The translations under genes and the position numbers were made by a program. A stretch of 14,473 nt of DNA from Chitinophagales bacterium (GTDB lineage: Bacteria > Bacteroidota > Bacteroidia > Chitinophagales > UBA2359): NCBI GenBank assembly GCA_020629595.1, contig JAHDDA010000016.1:2670-17142 (forward strand), in the 5' to 3' direction. Below the pieces are notes generated by a model. It saw only the letters and a list, made by a program, of their open reading frames with translations. It was not told the DNA's origin and made no database searches. Shown in pieces: positions 1 to 7,960 of the stretch (its first letter is position 1; the number at the start of each line of letters is the position of its first letter).

Positions 1-1
1 A

Positions 2-2371
2 TTACTTATTCTTCTTTTCAATCATATATAATAAGTGTGCTAAGTATGCAAATACAGGACCTGCAATAGCCACACCTACAATATCGCTAAAGAATATTGT
101 TCCAAAGAAAATAATAGAACAAGCATAACCCATAATGGCTAAAATTGCTGTAAAGGCAAATGCTTTACGTAAAATAGCAGCGTTTACAGGAATATTGAAA
201 CCAACTGGTAATTGCATATTGTTTGAACCTGCTAACTTACCAGCACCAGCCATTGCAATAGAACCGTAGCTTAACAACATTAACGCTAAAGTAATTAATC
301 CCCATTCAGATAAAGTTGGAATGTCGGTAGCAGGGCAAGCATTACAAGAGTTACTTAAGTTTAATGCTTCACCATCTACGGTTACGTCAAAAGTATATCC
401 TGTTCCTTCTAAGTGCCAAACCACTGCTTGAAACTCATCTTGTCCGTTTCCATCTGTATCACCAATATTAACAAAATCGCTAGCTAATAAAGTTATAGCA
501 TTACCAGAATTATCAAAAAATCCACTTTGTCCATCAATAACAATAGTTCCAGTAGAAGATTGAATCGTAATAATTTCATGGAAGTAATTATCTGCTGAAG
601 TTGCCTGATCTCCATCTAAATCTACATTCAATGGATTTCCGCAACCACAAGGATCAGCAATAGAAGGAGTATTGGGATCATCAATTCCAGTTGTAATTGA
701 AGGTGGGGTTACTGCCGGACAGCTAGCTGGGGCACTTGGACAAGGTATATTAACAGCATTCCCTTCCCCATCTATAGCAGAACCATCAGTTACACTTAAA
801 ATCCAATTACCAGAAGCAGTACCAAATCCATCTAAAACTATAAAATAAGTTGTGCCAGCAATAGTTGTTATTGTTACAGCAGACTGAATACTACTACCAC
901 CATCATCATCGCCATCCACACAGGTAAAACAACCTGCACCATCATCAGTAAACACAGCTAATTGTGTGTCAAAATCTGAACCATTGGTATTAAAAGTATA
1001 AGTTCCACCATCTCCAACAAATGTTAACCAAGAAGCAGAAGCTCCATCAGCACCAGTACAAGCTGGTACAGCACAAAAATCAGATGCAGGTCCATTTCCA
1101 ACATTCGTTCCACTTACAGAACACTCTCCACAAATATCGATAGCTGTACTACAATCAACTCCAGTATTATTAGCAACACCTGGCGTACAAGGCGTTGGAG
1201 GTGGAGTACAAGTCAGCGTTAAGTTAAAATTACCCTCATCAGTACCAAATCCTGTAACATAAACAAGATATGTTGTACCTGCAACAGAAGTAATTGGGGC
1301 TGTTTGAGAGGTAAATCCTCCACATCCAGTACCATCATCATTTCCTCCTTCACAAACTAATGCAGCACCACAACCACCAGAATATATATTAATTTTTGTA
1401 TCAAAATCAGCATCATCACAAGTTGAAAAAACAACATCGTCTCCAGTTCCTACAAATGTGAACCACGCACCAACAGCACCAGGAGTTGTTCCACAAGAAC
1501 CCAAAGCATCTGCATCTGCATCTCCTACTGCACCAATATTTGTTCCTGCAACAGTTTCACCACAAGAAATTGGTGTGGCTGCTTCACAAGGAGTGGTAGT
1601 TGTACAACCACTACAAGCAGTTCCTACTACATCTTGAGCAGCATAACAGCCATTTGCATCAGCAGCAAAAGAAGCTGTTGGTGTATCTCCATCTGCGCCA
1701 CAAGAAACAGTTTGTTCTGTTCCAGCACACTGATTTCCATTAGCATCAAATAAAGCAGCAACTAAATCACCACAACCAGCTGCATCTTCAGATACCAACT
1801 GAGCAGTTAAAACAGGATTAACAGTTACTTGCCCTGTAATTGGAGCTTGTCCACATTCAGGGTTTGCAACATCATCTCCGACAAAAGTATTAAGGAATGC
1901 ACCAAGTGCATTTGCTACTTGATCAAATTCGTAAATATCAATTATTGGTAAAGCATAGAAAGTCTGGTCTTCAGGATCACAAGATGGATTTAGTAAAGCT
2001 CCAGAAATTAGCCCATCTCCATCGCCAAGTGCTGGACCATATTCTGTACCAACATAATAATCTCCCAATGAAGGAGATACAGCGTAAATGTCAAATCCAG
2101 GCACTGCTAATATATCAGGGAAAGTCACTGGATCAACAGGTGTACCTGCTGTACCGTCATTGGCTCCAGCTAGATATATACCTGGATCTAATTCCGCAGC
2201 AACATTAGGTAATGTAAAATCTATTGCACCTTGGTCACAAGACACGGTAATTGCTACAGGATCTACAGTAGGTGCAAAAGAACCAGGTTCTCCTATAACA
2301 GAACATTGGGCAAATACGTCAGTACTAACCAATGCCATAAAAGTTAAAAATAAAATAGATATTTTTTTCAT
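2..2371 (-). CDS. Large secreted protein with duplicated PPC-like domains and IPTL-type C-terminal sorting region
   Basis: A 789-residue exported protein of unknown function. Residues 1-21 form a signal peptide (MKKISILFLT..., cleavage after VFA). The ectodomain is cysteine-, Asp- and Gly-rich. Two homologous blocks of about 125 residues lie at roughly 262-388 and 403-529. Each carries W-x-TFVG, then DFDT followed by a short strand, then AGTTY...GFGT..GN, a pattern resembling pre-peptidase C-terminal (PPC) beta-sandwich domains. Near the C-terminus IPTLSEWGLI (from residue 684) matches the IPTL-CTERM sorting signature and leads into a hydrophobic helix (about 692-710). Unusually, two more hydrophobic segments follow (about 738-761 and 764-783) before a basic end (EKKNK). 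The protein is therefore probably surface-exposed and membrane-anchored. It lies 34 bases after a small secreted protein and is probably co-transcribed with it. The stop codon lies at the very edge of the window. No catalytic motif is visible; adhesion or an envelope-structural role is possible but unproven. Confidence 0.85.
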   Translation of the reverse strand: MKKISILFLTFMALVSTDVFAQCSVIGEPGSFAPTVDPVAITVSCDQGAIDFTLPNVAAELDPGIYLAGANDGTAGTPVDPVTFPDILAVPGFDIYAVSPSLGDYYVGTEYGPALGDGDGLISGALLNPSCDPEDQTFYALPIIDIYEFDQVANALGAFLNTFVGDDVANPECGQAPITGQVTVNPVLTAQLVSEDAAGCGDLVAALFDANGNQCAGTEQTVSCGADGDTPTASFAADANGCYAAQDVVGTACSGCTTTTPCEAATPISCGETVAGTNIGAVGDADADALGSCGTTPGAVGAWFTFVGTGDDVVFSTCDDADFDTKINIYSGGCGAALVCEGGNDDGTGCGGFTSQTAPITSVAGTTYLVYVTGFGTDEGNFNLTLTCTPPPTPCTPGVANNTGVDCSTAIDICGECSVSGTNVGNGPASDFCAVPACTGADGASASWLTFVGDGGTYTFNTNGSDFDTQLAVFTDDGAGCFTCVDGDDDGGSSIQSAVTITTIAGTTYFIVLDGFGTASGNWILSVTDGSAIDGEGNAVNIPCPSAPASCPAVTPPSITTGIDDPNTPSIADPCGCGNPLNVDLDGDQATSADNYFHEIITIQSSTGTIVIDGQSGFFDNSGNAITLLASDFVNIGDTDGNGQDEFQAVVWHLEGTGYTFDVTVDGEALNLSNSCNACPATDIPTLSEWGLITLALMLLSYGSIAMAGAGKLAGSNNMQLPVGFNIPVNAAILRKAFAFTAILAIMGYACSIIFFGTIFFSDIVGVAIAGPVFAYLAHLLYMIEKKNK

Positions 2372-2405
2372 ATTATTTATAGTTTTTAAATGTACAATTT
2401 AGTTT

Positions 2406-2765
2406 TTACTTGGCTTTTGGAGCTTCAATTATAACGTCTTTTCGAATAGCTTTGGAATCAATCGTCTGCCCCTTCAAACTTGGCTTAGTATTTACTTTCA
2501 AAGGCTTTTCTATTACATTATTTTTTGAATTAACTACTTCTTTTTTTTGCTTTTGTAAACTTTCAACATTTGGGTATTTCTTAGCCATTTCATTGATAAA
2601 TTCTTGTACTTGAGCATTAGTTGCATTTGGATTTAGTTTTTTAAACATTTGTTTCTCTTTCACATAATTTTCAGTTTGAACATCTGTAGAAAGTTGCGCA
2701 TTTGCATTAGTTCCTACAAGTAGAAAACCGCCACAAAGCATAGCACTTAGAATAATTTTTTTCAT
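2406..2765 (-). CDS. Small secreted lysine-rich protein, function unknown
   Basis: I do not recognise this 119-residue protein. It begins with a clear signal peptide (residues 1-24: a basic start, a hydrophobic core, and the cleavage context ANA-Q), so the mature product of about 95 residues is exported. The mature part is hydrophilic and lysine-rich. It has a predicted helical stretch at about 35-80 (FKKLNPNATNAQVQEFINEM...) and a low-complexity basic C-terminal half with no membrane segment or cysteines. The ATG at 2763-2765 fits the signal peptide. The gene lies 34 bases upstream of the large IPTL-type surface protein on the same strand, which suggests co-transcription and perhaps a shared role at the cell envelope. 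That link is inference from position only. Confidence 0.8.
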   Translation of the reverse strand: MKKIILSAMLCGGFLLVGTNANAQLSTDVQTENYVKEKQMFKKLNPNATNAQVQEFINEMAKKYPNVESLQKQKKEVVNSKNNVIEKPLKVNTKPSLKGQTIDSKAIRKDVIIEAPKAK

Positions 2766-3110
2766 CTTTTTAGTTTTAAATAATTAATTTATAGATTGAA
2801 TAATAGTATTTTTCTCGACAAATATTGAGAGTCCTTTAAATAACGATACATATAAGATTGAAATGGTTGCATACTAACCCTACACAACACTGCTATTTGA
2901 TTATTTAGGTAATAGAGCATAATCTTTTTGTGGTTCAATTATCTAAATTCGTCAAATTTTTGCTACTTTCCAAATAATTTGTACTAAAAAATACATTTCA
3001 CATAATTTATTTTAAGAAAAACAGAAACAAACTTTGATAAATTCAATAAACTTTAACCTAAAATTGATGAACATTTGCAAAACAATTGATTTCTATATTT
3101 AATTAAAACA
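2766..3110. other. Divergent intergenic region, 345 bases
   Basis: This stretch separates the minus-strand secreted-protein pair from the plus-strand arylsulfotransferase-like gene, so it must hold promoters for both directions. I see no credible ORF, RNA gene or strong inverted repeat. No exact TAnnTTTG -7 element occurs on either strand. The nearest plus-strand approximations are AAACTTTG at 3029-3036 and TATATTTA at 3094-3101, the latter with a TTTG at 3074-3077 but at a short spacing. Neither is strong enough to call as a promoter. Confidence 0.6.
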
Positions 3111-4763
3111 ATGCGATATTTAGTCTTATTTTTTTCACTATTTTCCATTATTACTCAAGCCCAAGAACAAACACTTGGTTTGCAATACAACGATAGCTTG
3201 GCATATAATGGTTATACGCTGGTTTCTCCTTCAAGTGGAAAAACTGTTTACTTAGTTGACAATTGTGGCAAAACAATTAATGTTTGGGAAACTGATAACA
3301 ATACTAAACTTTCTGCTTACCTTGATAATGAAGGTAATTTAATTAGACCAATTGCCACTTCTAACGGTGGTGGTGTTGAAATTAGAAATTGGGACAATGA
3401 ATTAGTTTGGCAAATGAATAACCCAGATCCAAGCAATTATACTTTCCACCACGATATTGAGCCTTTACCCAATGGCAATATTTTAGTTTTGGCTTGGGAA
3501 ATTATTCCTATTGAAATTTTCGAGGAAGCTGGCGGTATTATACTTTCAAATCAAGAAACAATAAGAACCGAAACAATATTAGAGTTTAAACCAATAGGAA
3601 CAAATAATTATGAACTTGTTTGGCAATGGCGAACTATGGATCATTTAGTTCAAAATATATATCCTGAAATGGATAATTTCGGAGAACCTGCCGAAAACCC
3701 TCATAAAATTCATATAAATTATGAAGGTGGTAACCCCAATAATGATGATTGGATGCACGCTAACTTTATAGACTATAATGCAGCACTAGACCAAATAATT
3801 ATGAGTGTTCGTTACTTCAATGAATTTTGGATTATAGACCATAGCACAACAATAGAAGAATCTGCTGGTTCAACTGGTGGTAATTATGGAAAAGGAGGCG
3901 ATTTATTGTACCGTTGGGGAAATCCTGCTGCATACAATAGTGGAACAGAAGACAACCAACAACTTTTTTGGCAACACCATACACATTGGATTCCTGAAGG
4001 TTACTCAGGTGCAGGAAATATTTTAGTGTTTAATAATGGAAACTATAAATCACCTATTGAGTTTTCAACCGTTGTTGAAGTAGAACTACCTTACACCTCA
4101 AATGGCAATTATGAACAACCAACAAGCGGTGAAGCATTTTTACCTGAAACGCCTACTTGGCAGTACAACGCCAATAATGAAAACAACTGGTTTGTTCCTA
4201 AAATGTCGGCGGCTCGTAGATTACCTAATGGAAACACCCTTATTAGTGATGCCTCAACTGGTGAAGCTTTTGAGGTTGATGTAGAAGGAATTTTACGCTG
4301 GAAATACAAGAACCCACAAGGACAGTTTACAGCATTTCAAGGCGATGAAGGAAATTTTGGGATTTTTATGACTCAAAAATATGAACCCAATTTTATAGGC
4401 TTCGAAAATAAAGATTTAACACCAGGCTTACCGCTAGAATTAGAAGCCATTGATTATGAATGTACCATTTATGAAGCAATAGAAGAACCACAAACTAACA
4501 ACAACTATTTACAAAAAGAAGAAAATATATTTCTATATCCCAATCCTATAAATAATGGAGTTTTACATATTGATACTGCTTTGGAAAATAATAATAATAT
4601 TGAAATTCGTGTAAACGATATTTTGGGAAGAGATATTTTAAGAACCGAAATTAATGGGCAAACAGTTATTGATGTAAGTTGGTTAAATAGTGGAATTTAC
4701 ACTTATCGAATTTTTCAATCTTCTAAACTTATTAAAACAGGGCAGTTAATTGTAAGTGAGTAA
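3111..4763 (+). CDS. T9SS-exported arylsulfotransferase-like (ASST family) protein
   Basis: A 550-residue secreted protein. Residues 1-17 are a signal peptide (cleavage near TQA-Q). Residues about 25-430 have the character of the arylsulfotransferase (ASST) beta-propeller family: repeated blade-like segments with PNGNIL or PNGNTL turns (120, 371), GNILVFNNGN (302-311), and histidine-containing motifs HHDIEPLPNGN (113), WMHANF (214) and WQHHTHW (287). ASST enzymes move sulfate between phenolic compounds through a histidine intermediate; which histidine would serve here cannot be assigned by eye. The last 77 residues (about 474-550), starting FLYPNP and ending in short beta strands with SGIYTYRI, form a type A T9SS sorting domain, so the protein is probably exported across the outer membrane and surface-attached or released. 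GalT follows 51 bases later but appears to have its own promoter. The substrate is unknown, and a non-catalytic propeller is possible. Confidence 0.85.
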   Translation: MRYLVLFFSLFSIITQAQEQTLGLQYNDSLAYNGYTLVSPSSGKTVYLVDNCGKTINVWETDNNTKLSAYLDNEGNLIRPIATSNGGGVEIRNWDNELVWQMNNPDPSNYTFHHDIEPLPNGNILVLAWEIIPIEIFEEAGGIILSNQETIRTETILEFKPIGTNNYELVWQWRTMDHLVQNIYPEMDNFGEPAENPHKIHINYEGGNPNNDDWMHANFIDYNAALDQIIMSVRYFNEFWIIDHSTTIEESAGSTGGNYGKGGDLLYRWGNPAAYNSGTEDNQQLFWQHHTHWIPEGYSGAGNILVFNNGNYKSPIEFSTVVEVELPYTSNGNYEQPTSGEAFLPETPTWQYNANNENNWFVPKMSAARRLPNGNTLISDASTGEAFEVDVEGILRWKYKNPQGQFTAFQGDEGNFGIFMTQKYEPNFIGFENKDLTPGLPLELEAIDYECTIYEAIEEPQTNNNYLQKEENIFLYPNPINNGVLHIDTALENNNNIEIRVNDILGRDILRTEINGQTVIDVSWLNSGIYTYRIFQSSKLIKTGQLIVSE

Positions 4764-4790
4764 ACACACATTCAGCAAACAGCAAAACCC

Positions 4791-4798
4791 TATATTTG
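4791..4798 (+). promoter_or_regulatory. Bacteroidota -7 promoter element upstream of galT
   Basis: TATATTTG is an exact match to the Bacteroidota -7 consensus TAnnTTTG and lies 16 bases before the galT start codon. No convincing -33 TTG/TTTG is seen at the usual spacing, so the call rests on the -7 box and position. A start just downstream would give a very short or nearly leaderless mRNA. Confidence 0.45.
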
Positions 4799-4814
4799 CA
4801 ACAAACTTTTTACA

Positions 4815-5804
4815 ATGCCTGAATTACGTTGGAATCCATTATTGAATACTTGGACAATGGTGGCGGCTAATCGCCAGAAACGCCCCGATATGCCTAAAGA
4901 TTGGTGTCCGTTTTGCCCTGGAGACGACAATGATAAAGTTCCAGCAGATTTTGATGTATTATTATATCCAAATGACTTTCCTGTACTTTCAAGAAATCCA
5001 GAAATAGTGGGCGAAAGAGAAAATCCACTTTATACTACAAGCGAGGCTTATGGGCAATGCGATGTGGTATTGTATTCGCCAAAACATACCATTAACTTAC
5101 ATGAACTAAGTGTTTCGCATATCGAAAAATTGGTAAAACTTTGGATTTCACGCCACAATGAACTATCAAAAGATGAAAATATAAAATACATTTTTCCTTT
5201 TGAAAATAGAGGAAAGGAAGTAGGCGTTACAATGCCACATCCGCATGGGCAAATTTATAGTTACTCTTTTGTGCCTTTAAAAATAGAAACAGAACTAGAT
5301 AATTGCGAAACTTATTACGATAGAGAGGGTGAAAACCTTTTTAGCGTAATGAACAAGGCAGAACTTGAAGATGGTAGAAGAATTGTAATGGAAAATGAAT
5401 CGTTTTTGGCATATATTCCTCATTTTACCGATTACCCTTTTGGTGTATTTGTGGTTGCCAAACAAAATATTCAAACCTTTTCAGATTTCACAAAGCAAAA
5501 CATTAACGATTTAGCTAAAATGCTAAGGGCTTTAAATGGTGGTTTCGATAAAATTTACAATAAACCATTTCCATATATGATGTGTATTCATCAGGCACCT
5601 ATAAATAGCCTTGAATGGATTGATTCGGAAGACTATTACCGCTTTCATATTGAGTTTTACCCTCCATTGAGAGGCGAAAATAGCATAAAACATCTAGCCT
5701 CTTCAGAAACAGGAGTTTGGGCGGCTGCCAATACGGTATTGGTTGAAGATGCTGCCAAAATATTACGAGGTAAAATAAATGACTATCTGGAAAAGAAAAC
5801 TTAA
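4815..5804 (+). CDS. galT: Galactose-1-phosphate uridylyltransferase (UDP-glucose--hexose-1-phosphate uridylyltransferase)
   Basis: A 329-residue cytoplasmic HIT-superfamily enzyme of the Leloir pathway. It exchanges UMP between UDP-glucose and galactose-1-phosphate, giving UDP-galactose and glucose-1-phosphate. The active-site motif HPHGQ is at 142-146. By comparison with E. coli GalT, H144 is the nucleophile that carries the uridylyl group. C31 and C34 (WCPFCPG), H91 (SPKHT) and H142 correspond to the metal ligands of the E. coli enzyme. The N-terminal RWNPLLNTWTMVAANRQKRP and the C-terminal HIEFYPPLR (278-286) are also typical. The length is slightly shorter than E. coli GalT but nothing catalytic appears missing. 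No galK, galE or galM is nearby, so this is a detached member of the pathway in this window. An exact TAnnTTTG element lies just upstream. Confidence 0.95.
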   Translation: MPELRWNPLLNTWTMVAANRQKRPDMPKDWCPFCPGDDNDKVPADFDVLLYPNDFPVLSRNPEIVGERENPLYTTSEAYGQCDVVLYSPKHTINLHELSVSHIEKLVKLWISRHNELSKDENIKYIFPFENRGKEVGVTMPHPHGQIYSYSFVPLKIETELDNCETYYDREGENLFSVMNKAELEDGRRIVMENESFLAYIPHFTDYPFGVFVVAKQNIQTFSDFTKQNINDLAKMLRALNGGFDKIYNKPFPYMMCIHQAPINSLEWIDSEDYYRFHIEFYPPLRGENSIKHLASSETGVWAAANTVLVEDAAKILRGKINDYLEKKT

Positions 5805-5856
5805 TTGGTAAAAGTTACAAAAACTTAATTTTTTATACTAAGCACCAATTTTAAGT

Positions 5857-5864
5857 TAATTTTG
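5857..5864 (+). promoter_or_regulatory. Bacteroidota -7 promoter element upstream of psd
   Basis: TAATTTTG matches the consensus TAnnTTTG exactly and lies 66 bases before the psd ATG. No clear -33 box is visible. In the galT-psd gap just before it, a weak hairpin (AAGTT 5812-5816 with AACTT 5822-5826) followed by a run of six T could end galT transcription. Together these suggest psd is transcribed separately. Confidence 0.4.
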
Positions 5865-5930
5865 TTTTTCTTTTCAAAACAGAAAGTGGTAAAATGTGTT
5901 ATTGATTTTACCTAAAAATAAATATTTTTA

Positions 5931-6602
5931 ATGCCATATAAAATTCACAGAGAGGGTTACACCATTTTATTAACTTGTTTTGTAGCTGTTTTGCTTTTAA
6001 ATATTGCGGTATTCCATTTTGTCCCAGAATTATCTGCATTAAAAACCATAATATTAATTGCTAGTATTGTTTTTTTCTTGTTTATGGTTTCGTTTTTTCG
6101 CATTCCGCTTAAAAGAAAAATTGTAAACAATAAAACAGGACAAGTAATTGCACCTGCCGATGGTAGAATTGTGGTAATTGAAGAAGTTGAAGAAAAAGAA
6201 TACTTTAAAGATAAACGTTTACAAGTTTCTATATTTATGTCGCCAGCCAATGTGCATGTAAACCGAAATCCAATGAGTGGAAAAGTTGCCTATACACAAT
6301 ATCACCCAGGCGATTACTTAGTAGCTTGGCATCCAAAATCTTCAGAATTAAACGAAAGATTTACCAGCGTTATTAAAGATGAAATTAACGATGCTGAAAT
6401 TTTAGTTAGGCAAATAGCAGGTAAATTGGCTCGTAAAATTTCTAATTATCTAAATGAAGGCGAAGAAGTAATACAAGGCAATGAATTAGGATTTATTAAA
6501 CTAGGTTCTAGAGTTGATTTATTTTTACCTCTTGATGCAAAAATTAATGTAAACCTACAACAAAAAGTAAAAGGTGGCACTACTGTTATTGCTGAATTTT
6601 GA
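5931..6602 (+). CDS. psd: Phosphatidylserine decarboxylase, short membrane-anchored form (proenzyme)
   Basis: A 223-residue pyruvoyl-dependent enzyme that makes phosphatidylethanolamine from phosphatidylserine, the last step of its synthesis at the inner membrane. Two hydrophobic segments (about 11-30 and 36-56) anchor the N-terminus. The soluble core has APADGR (74-79), SPANVHVNR (104-112) and YHPG (124-127); D77, H109 and H125 are likely counterparts of the self-processing Asp-His residues known in this family. The self-cleavage motif is LGS at 191-193, in FIKLGSRVDLFLP. Cleavage between G192 and S193 would give a 192-residue beta chain and a 31-residue alpha chain starting with the pyruvoyl group. 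The short length and LGSR context match the short 'phosphatidylserine decarboxylase family protein' group common in Bacteroidota rather than the longer E. coli type. No pssA is adjacent. The archaetidylserine-like branch has similar features, but the bacterial setting favours phosphatidylserine. Confidence 0.93.
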   Translation: MPYKIHREGYTILLTCFVAVLLLNIAVFHFVPELSALKTIILIASIVFFLFMVSFFRIPLKRKIVNNKTGQVIAPADGRIVVIEEVEEKEYFKDKRLQVSIFMSPANVHVNRNPMSGKVAYTQYHPGDYLVAWHPKSSELNERFTSVIKDEINDAEILVRQIAGKLARKISNYLNEGEEVIQGNELGFIKLGSRVDLFLPLDAKINVNLQQKVKGGTTVIAEF

Positions 6603-6641
6603 TGAATTAAAAAAATAGTTTCCCTTTTTCAATTCATTTTT
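6602..6641 (+). terminator. Possible intrinsic terminator after psd
   Basis: ATGAATT (6602-6608) pairs with AATTCAT (6631-6637). The stem can be extended by A-run/T-run pairing across one bulged C, and it is followed by a T-rich stretch (TTTTTAT). It starts at the last base of the psd stop codon and precedes the restriction-modification genes. The stem is AT-rich, so its strength is uncertain. Confidence 0.45.
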
Positions 6642-6718
6642 ATATGAACCAAAATCCATAAAATTAGTGGATAACTTAATGTATCGAAATTTAATTTTTT
6701 ATTTTACCTTAGCCCATT

Positions 6719-7960
6719 ATGAGTAAACCTAAAATAAAAGTTGCAGAATTATTTGCTGGTGTTGGTGGTTTTAGATTAGGATTAGAGAAATTTAATAAGT
6801 ACCAAATTGTTTGGAGTAATCAATTTGAACCTGCTACTAAAACCCAACACGCCTCAATGGTTTATGAAGCAAAGTTTGGTAAAGAAAATCATTCAAATAA
6901 AGATATTGCTTTAGTTTCTGCAAATGAAATTCCAAATCACGATTTATTATGTGGCGGTTTTCCTTGTCAAGATTATTCAGTTGCTTCTACTTCAAATAAT
7001 GCTAAAGGTTTAGTAGGTAAAAAGGGGGTTTTATGGTGGGAAATTCATAGAATTTTAAGTGAAAAAGAAAATAAACCTAAATATCTTTTACTCGAAAATG
7101 TAGATCGCTTATTAAAATCGCCTGCTAAACAACGTGGACGAGATTTTGCCGTAATGCTTAAAAGTCTTGACGAATTAGGATATGCCGTTGAATGGCGAGT
7201 AATTAATGCCGCCGAATATGGAATGCCACAACGTAGAAGACGAGTATTTTTTATTGGCTATCATCGTTCAACAAAAATGTATGAAAAGCTCTTAAATTCT
7301 TCAAAAAAGAATTGGATGATTGAAAATGGTGTTTTTGCACAAGCGTTTTCAGTCGAAAAAGAAAATAATGAATTAAATTTTATCAATGAATTTGATTTAG
7401 ACAATAACATTGTTGATATTTCAGACAATTTTAATAAAGGTAAAAAATTATCTCCCTTTTTAAATACTGGTATTCTAATTAATGGAACTGTTTACACTTC
7501 AAAAACCGTAGCATTATATAATGGAAAAAGAACAGTTTTAGGTAGCTTGCTACAAAATGGCGAAGTTACAGATGAGTTTTTTATCAATGATGAAGATTTA
7601 CCCAAATGGCAATACCTAAAAGGGGCAAAAAAAGAAGTTCGCACTACCAAAGATGGTTTTGAATATAATTATAGCGAAGGAGCAATGATTTTTCCAGATG
7701 CTTTAGACAATGCCTCACGCACAATAATTACTGGTGAAGGTGGAAAATCTGCATCAAGATTTAAACACGTTGTTATGTCAGATAGAGGTTTGCGAAGATT
7801 AACTCCCATAGAATTGGAACGCCTAAATATGTTTCCAGATAACCATACAAAGCTAGAGGGAATTACCAATACTAAACGAGCCTTTTTTATGGGAAATGCC
7901 TTGGTAATTGGTATTGTAGAAAAAATTGGAGAAGAACTTTATAAAAAAATCTATGACTAA
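6719..7960 (+). CDS. DNA (cytosine-5-)-methyltransferase of a type II restriction-modification system
   Basis: A 413-residue C5-cytosine methyltransferase that would protect host DNA from the endonuclease encoded next to it. The conserved motifs occur in the standard order: motif I LFAGVGGFRLG (11-21, SAM binding), motif IV GGFPCQ (79-84) with catalytic C83, motif VI ENV (126-128), motif VIII QRRRR (171-175), motif IX RRLTPIELERLNMFP (359-373) and motif X GNALV (392-396). The variable stretch of about 180-345 between motifs VIII and IX is the target-recognition domain; the target sequence cannot be read from it. Length and motif set indicate an intact enzyme. Its stop overlaps the start of the endonuclease by 8 bases (ATGACTAA), so translation is probably coupled. 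No controller (C) protein gene or vsr repair gene is adjacent. Restriction-modification genes of this kind are commonly acquired horizontally. Confidence 0.95.
   Translation: MSKPKIKVAELFAGVGGFRLGLEKFNKYQIVWSNQFEPATKTQHASMVYEAKFGKENHSNKDIALVSANEIPNHDLLCGGFPCQDYSVASTSNNAKGLVGKKGVLWWEIHRILSEKENKPKYLLLENVDRLLKSPAKQRGRDFAVMLKSLDELGYAVEWRVINAAEYGMPQRRRRVFFIGYHRSTKMYEKLLNSSKKNWMIENGVFAQAFSVEKENNELNFINEFDLDNNIVDISDNFNKGKKLSPFLNTGILINGTVYTSKTVALYNGKRTVLGSLLQNGEVTDEFFINDEDLPKWQYLKGAKKEVRTTKDGFEYNYSEGAMIFPDALDNASRTIITGEGGKSASRFKHVVMSDRGLRRLTPIELERLNMFPDNHTKLEGITNTKRAFFMGNALVIGIVEKIGEELYKKIYD

Noticed and set aside
783..1588. CRISPR array or DNA-level tandem repeat
   Set aside because: The repetition is at the protein level, with two diverged domains of about 125 residues. 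There are no short identical direct repeats with spacers.
1897..2402. Two plus-strand ORFs of about 100 residues antisense to the large surface-protein gene
   Set aside because: They lie within the opposite strand of a coherent 789-residue protein with a signal peptide and domain repeats. Their own translations are low-complexity and show no recognisable features.
5957..6250. Minus-strand ORF of 97 residues over psd
   Set aside because: It is antisense to the intact psd reading frame; its hydrophobic, Ser/Thr-rich character mirrors the membrane segment on the other strand.
7926..7952. Earlier TTG start for the restriction endonuclease
   Set aside because: It would extend the protein by nine residues within the methyltransferase gene. 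The ATG at 7953 with an 8-base overlap is a more typical coupled start.
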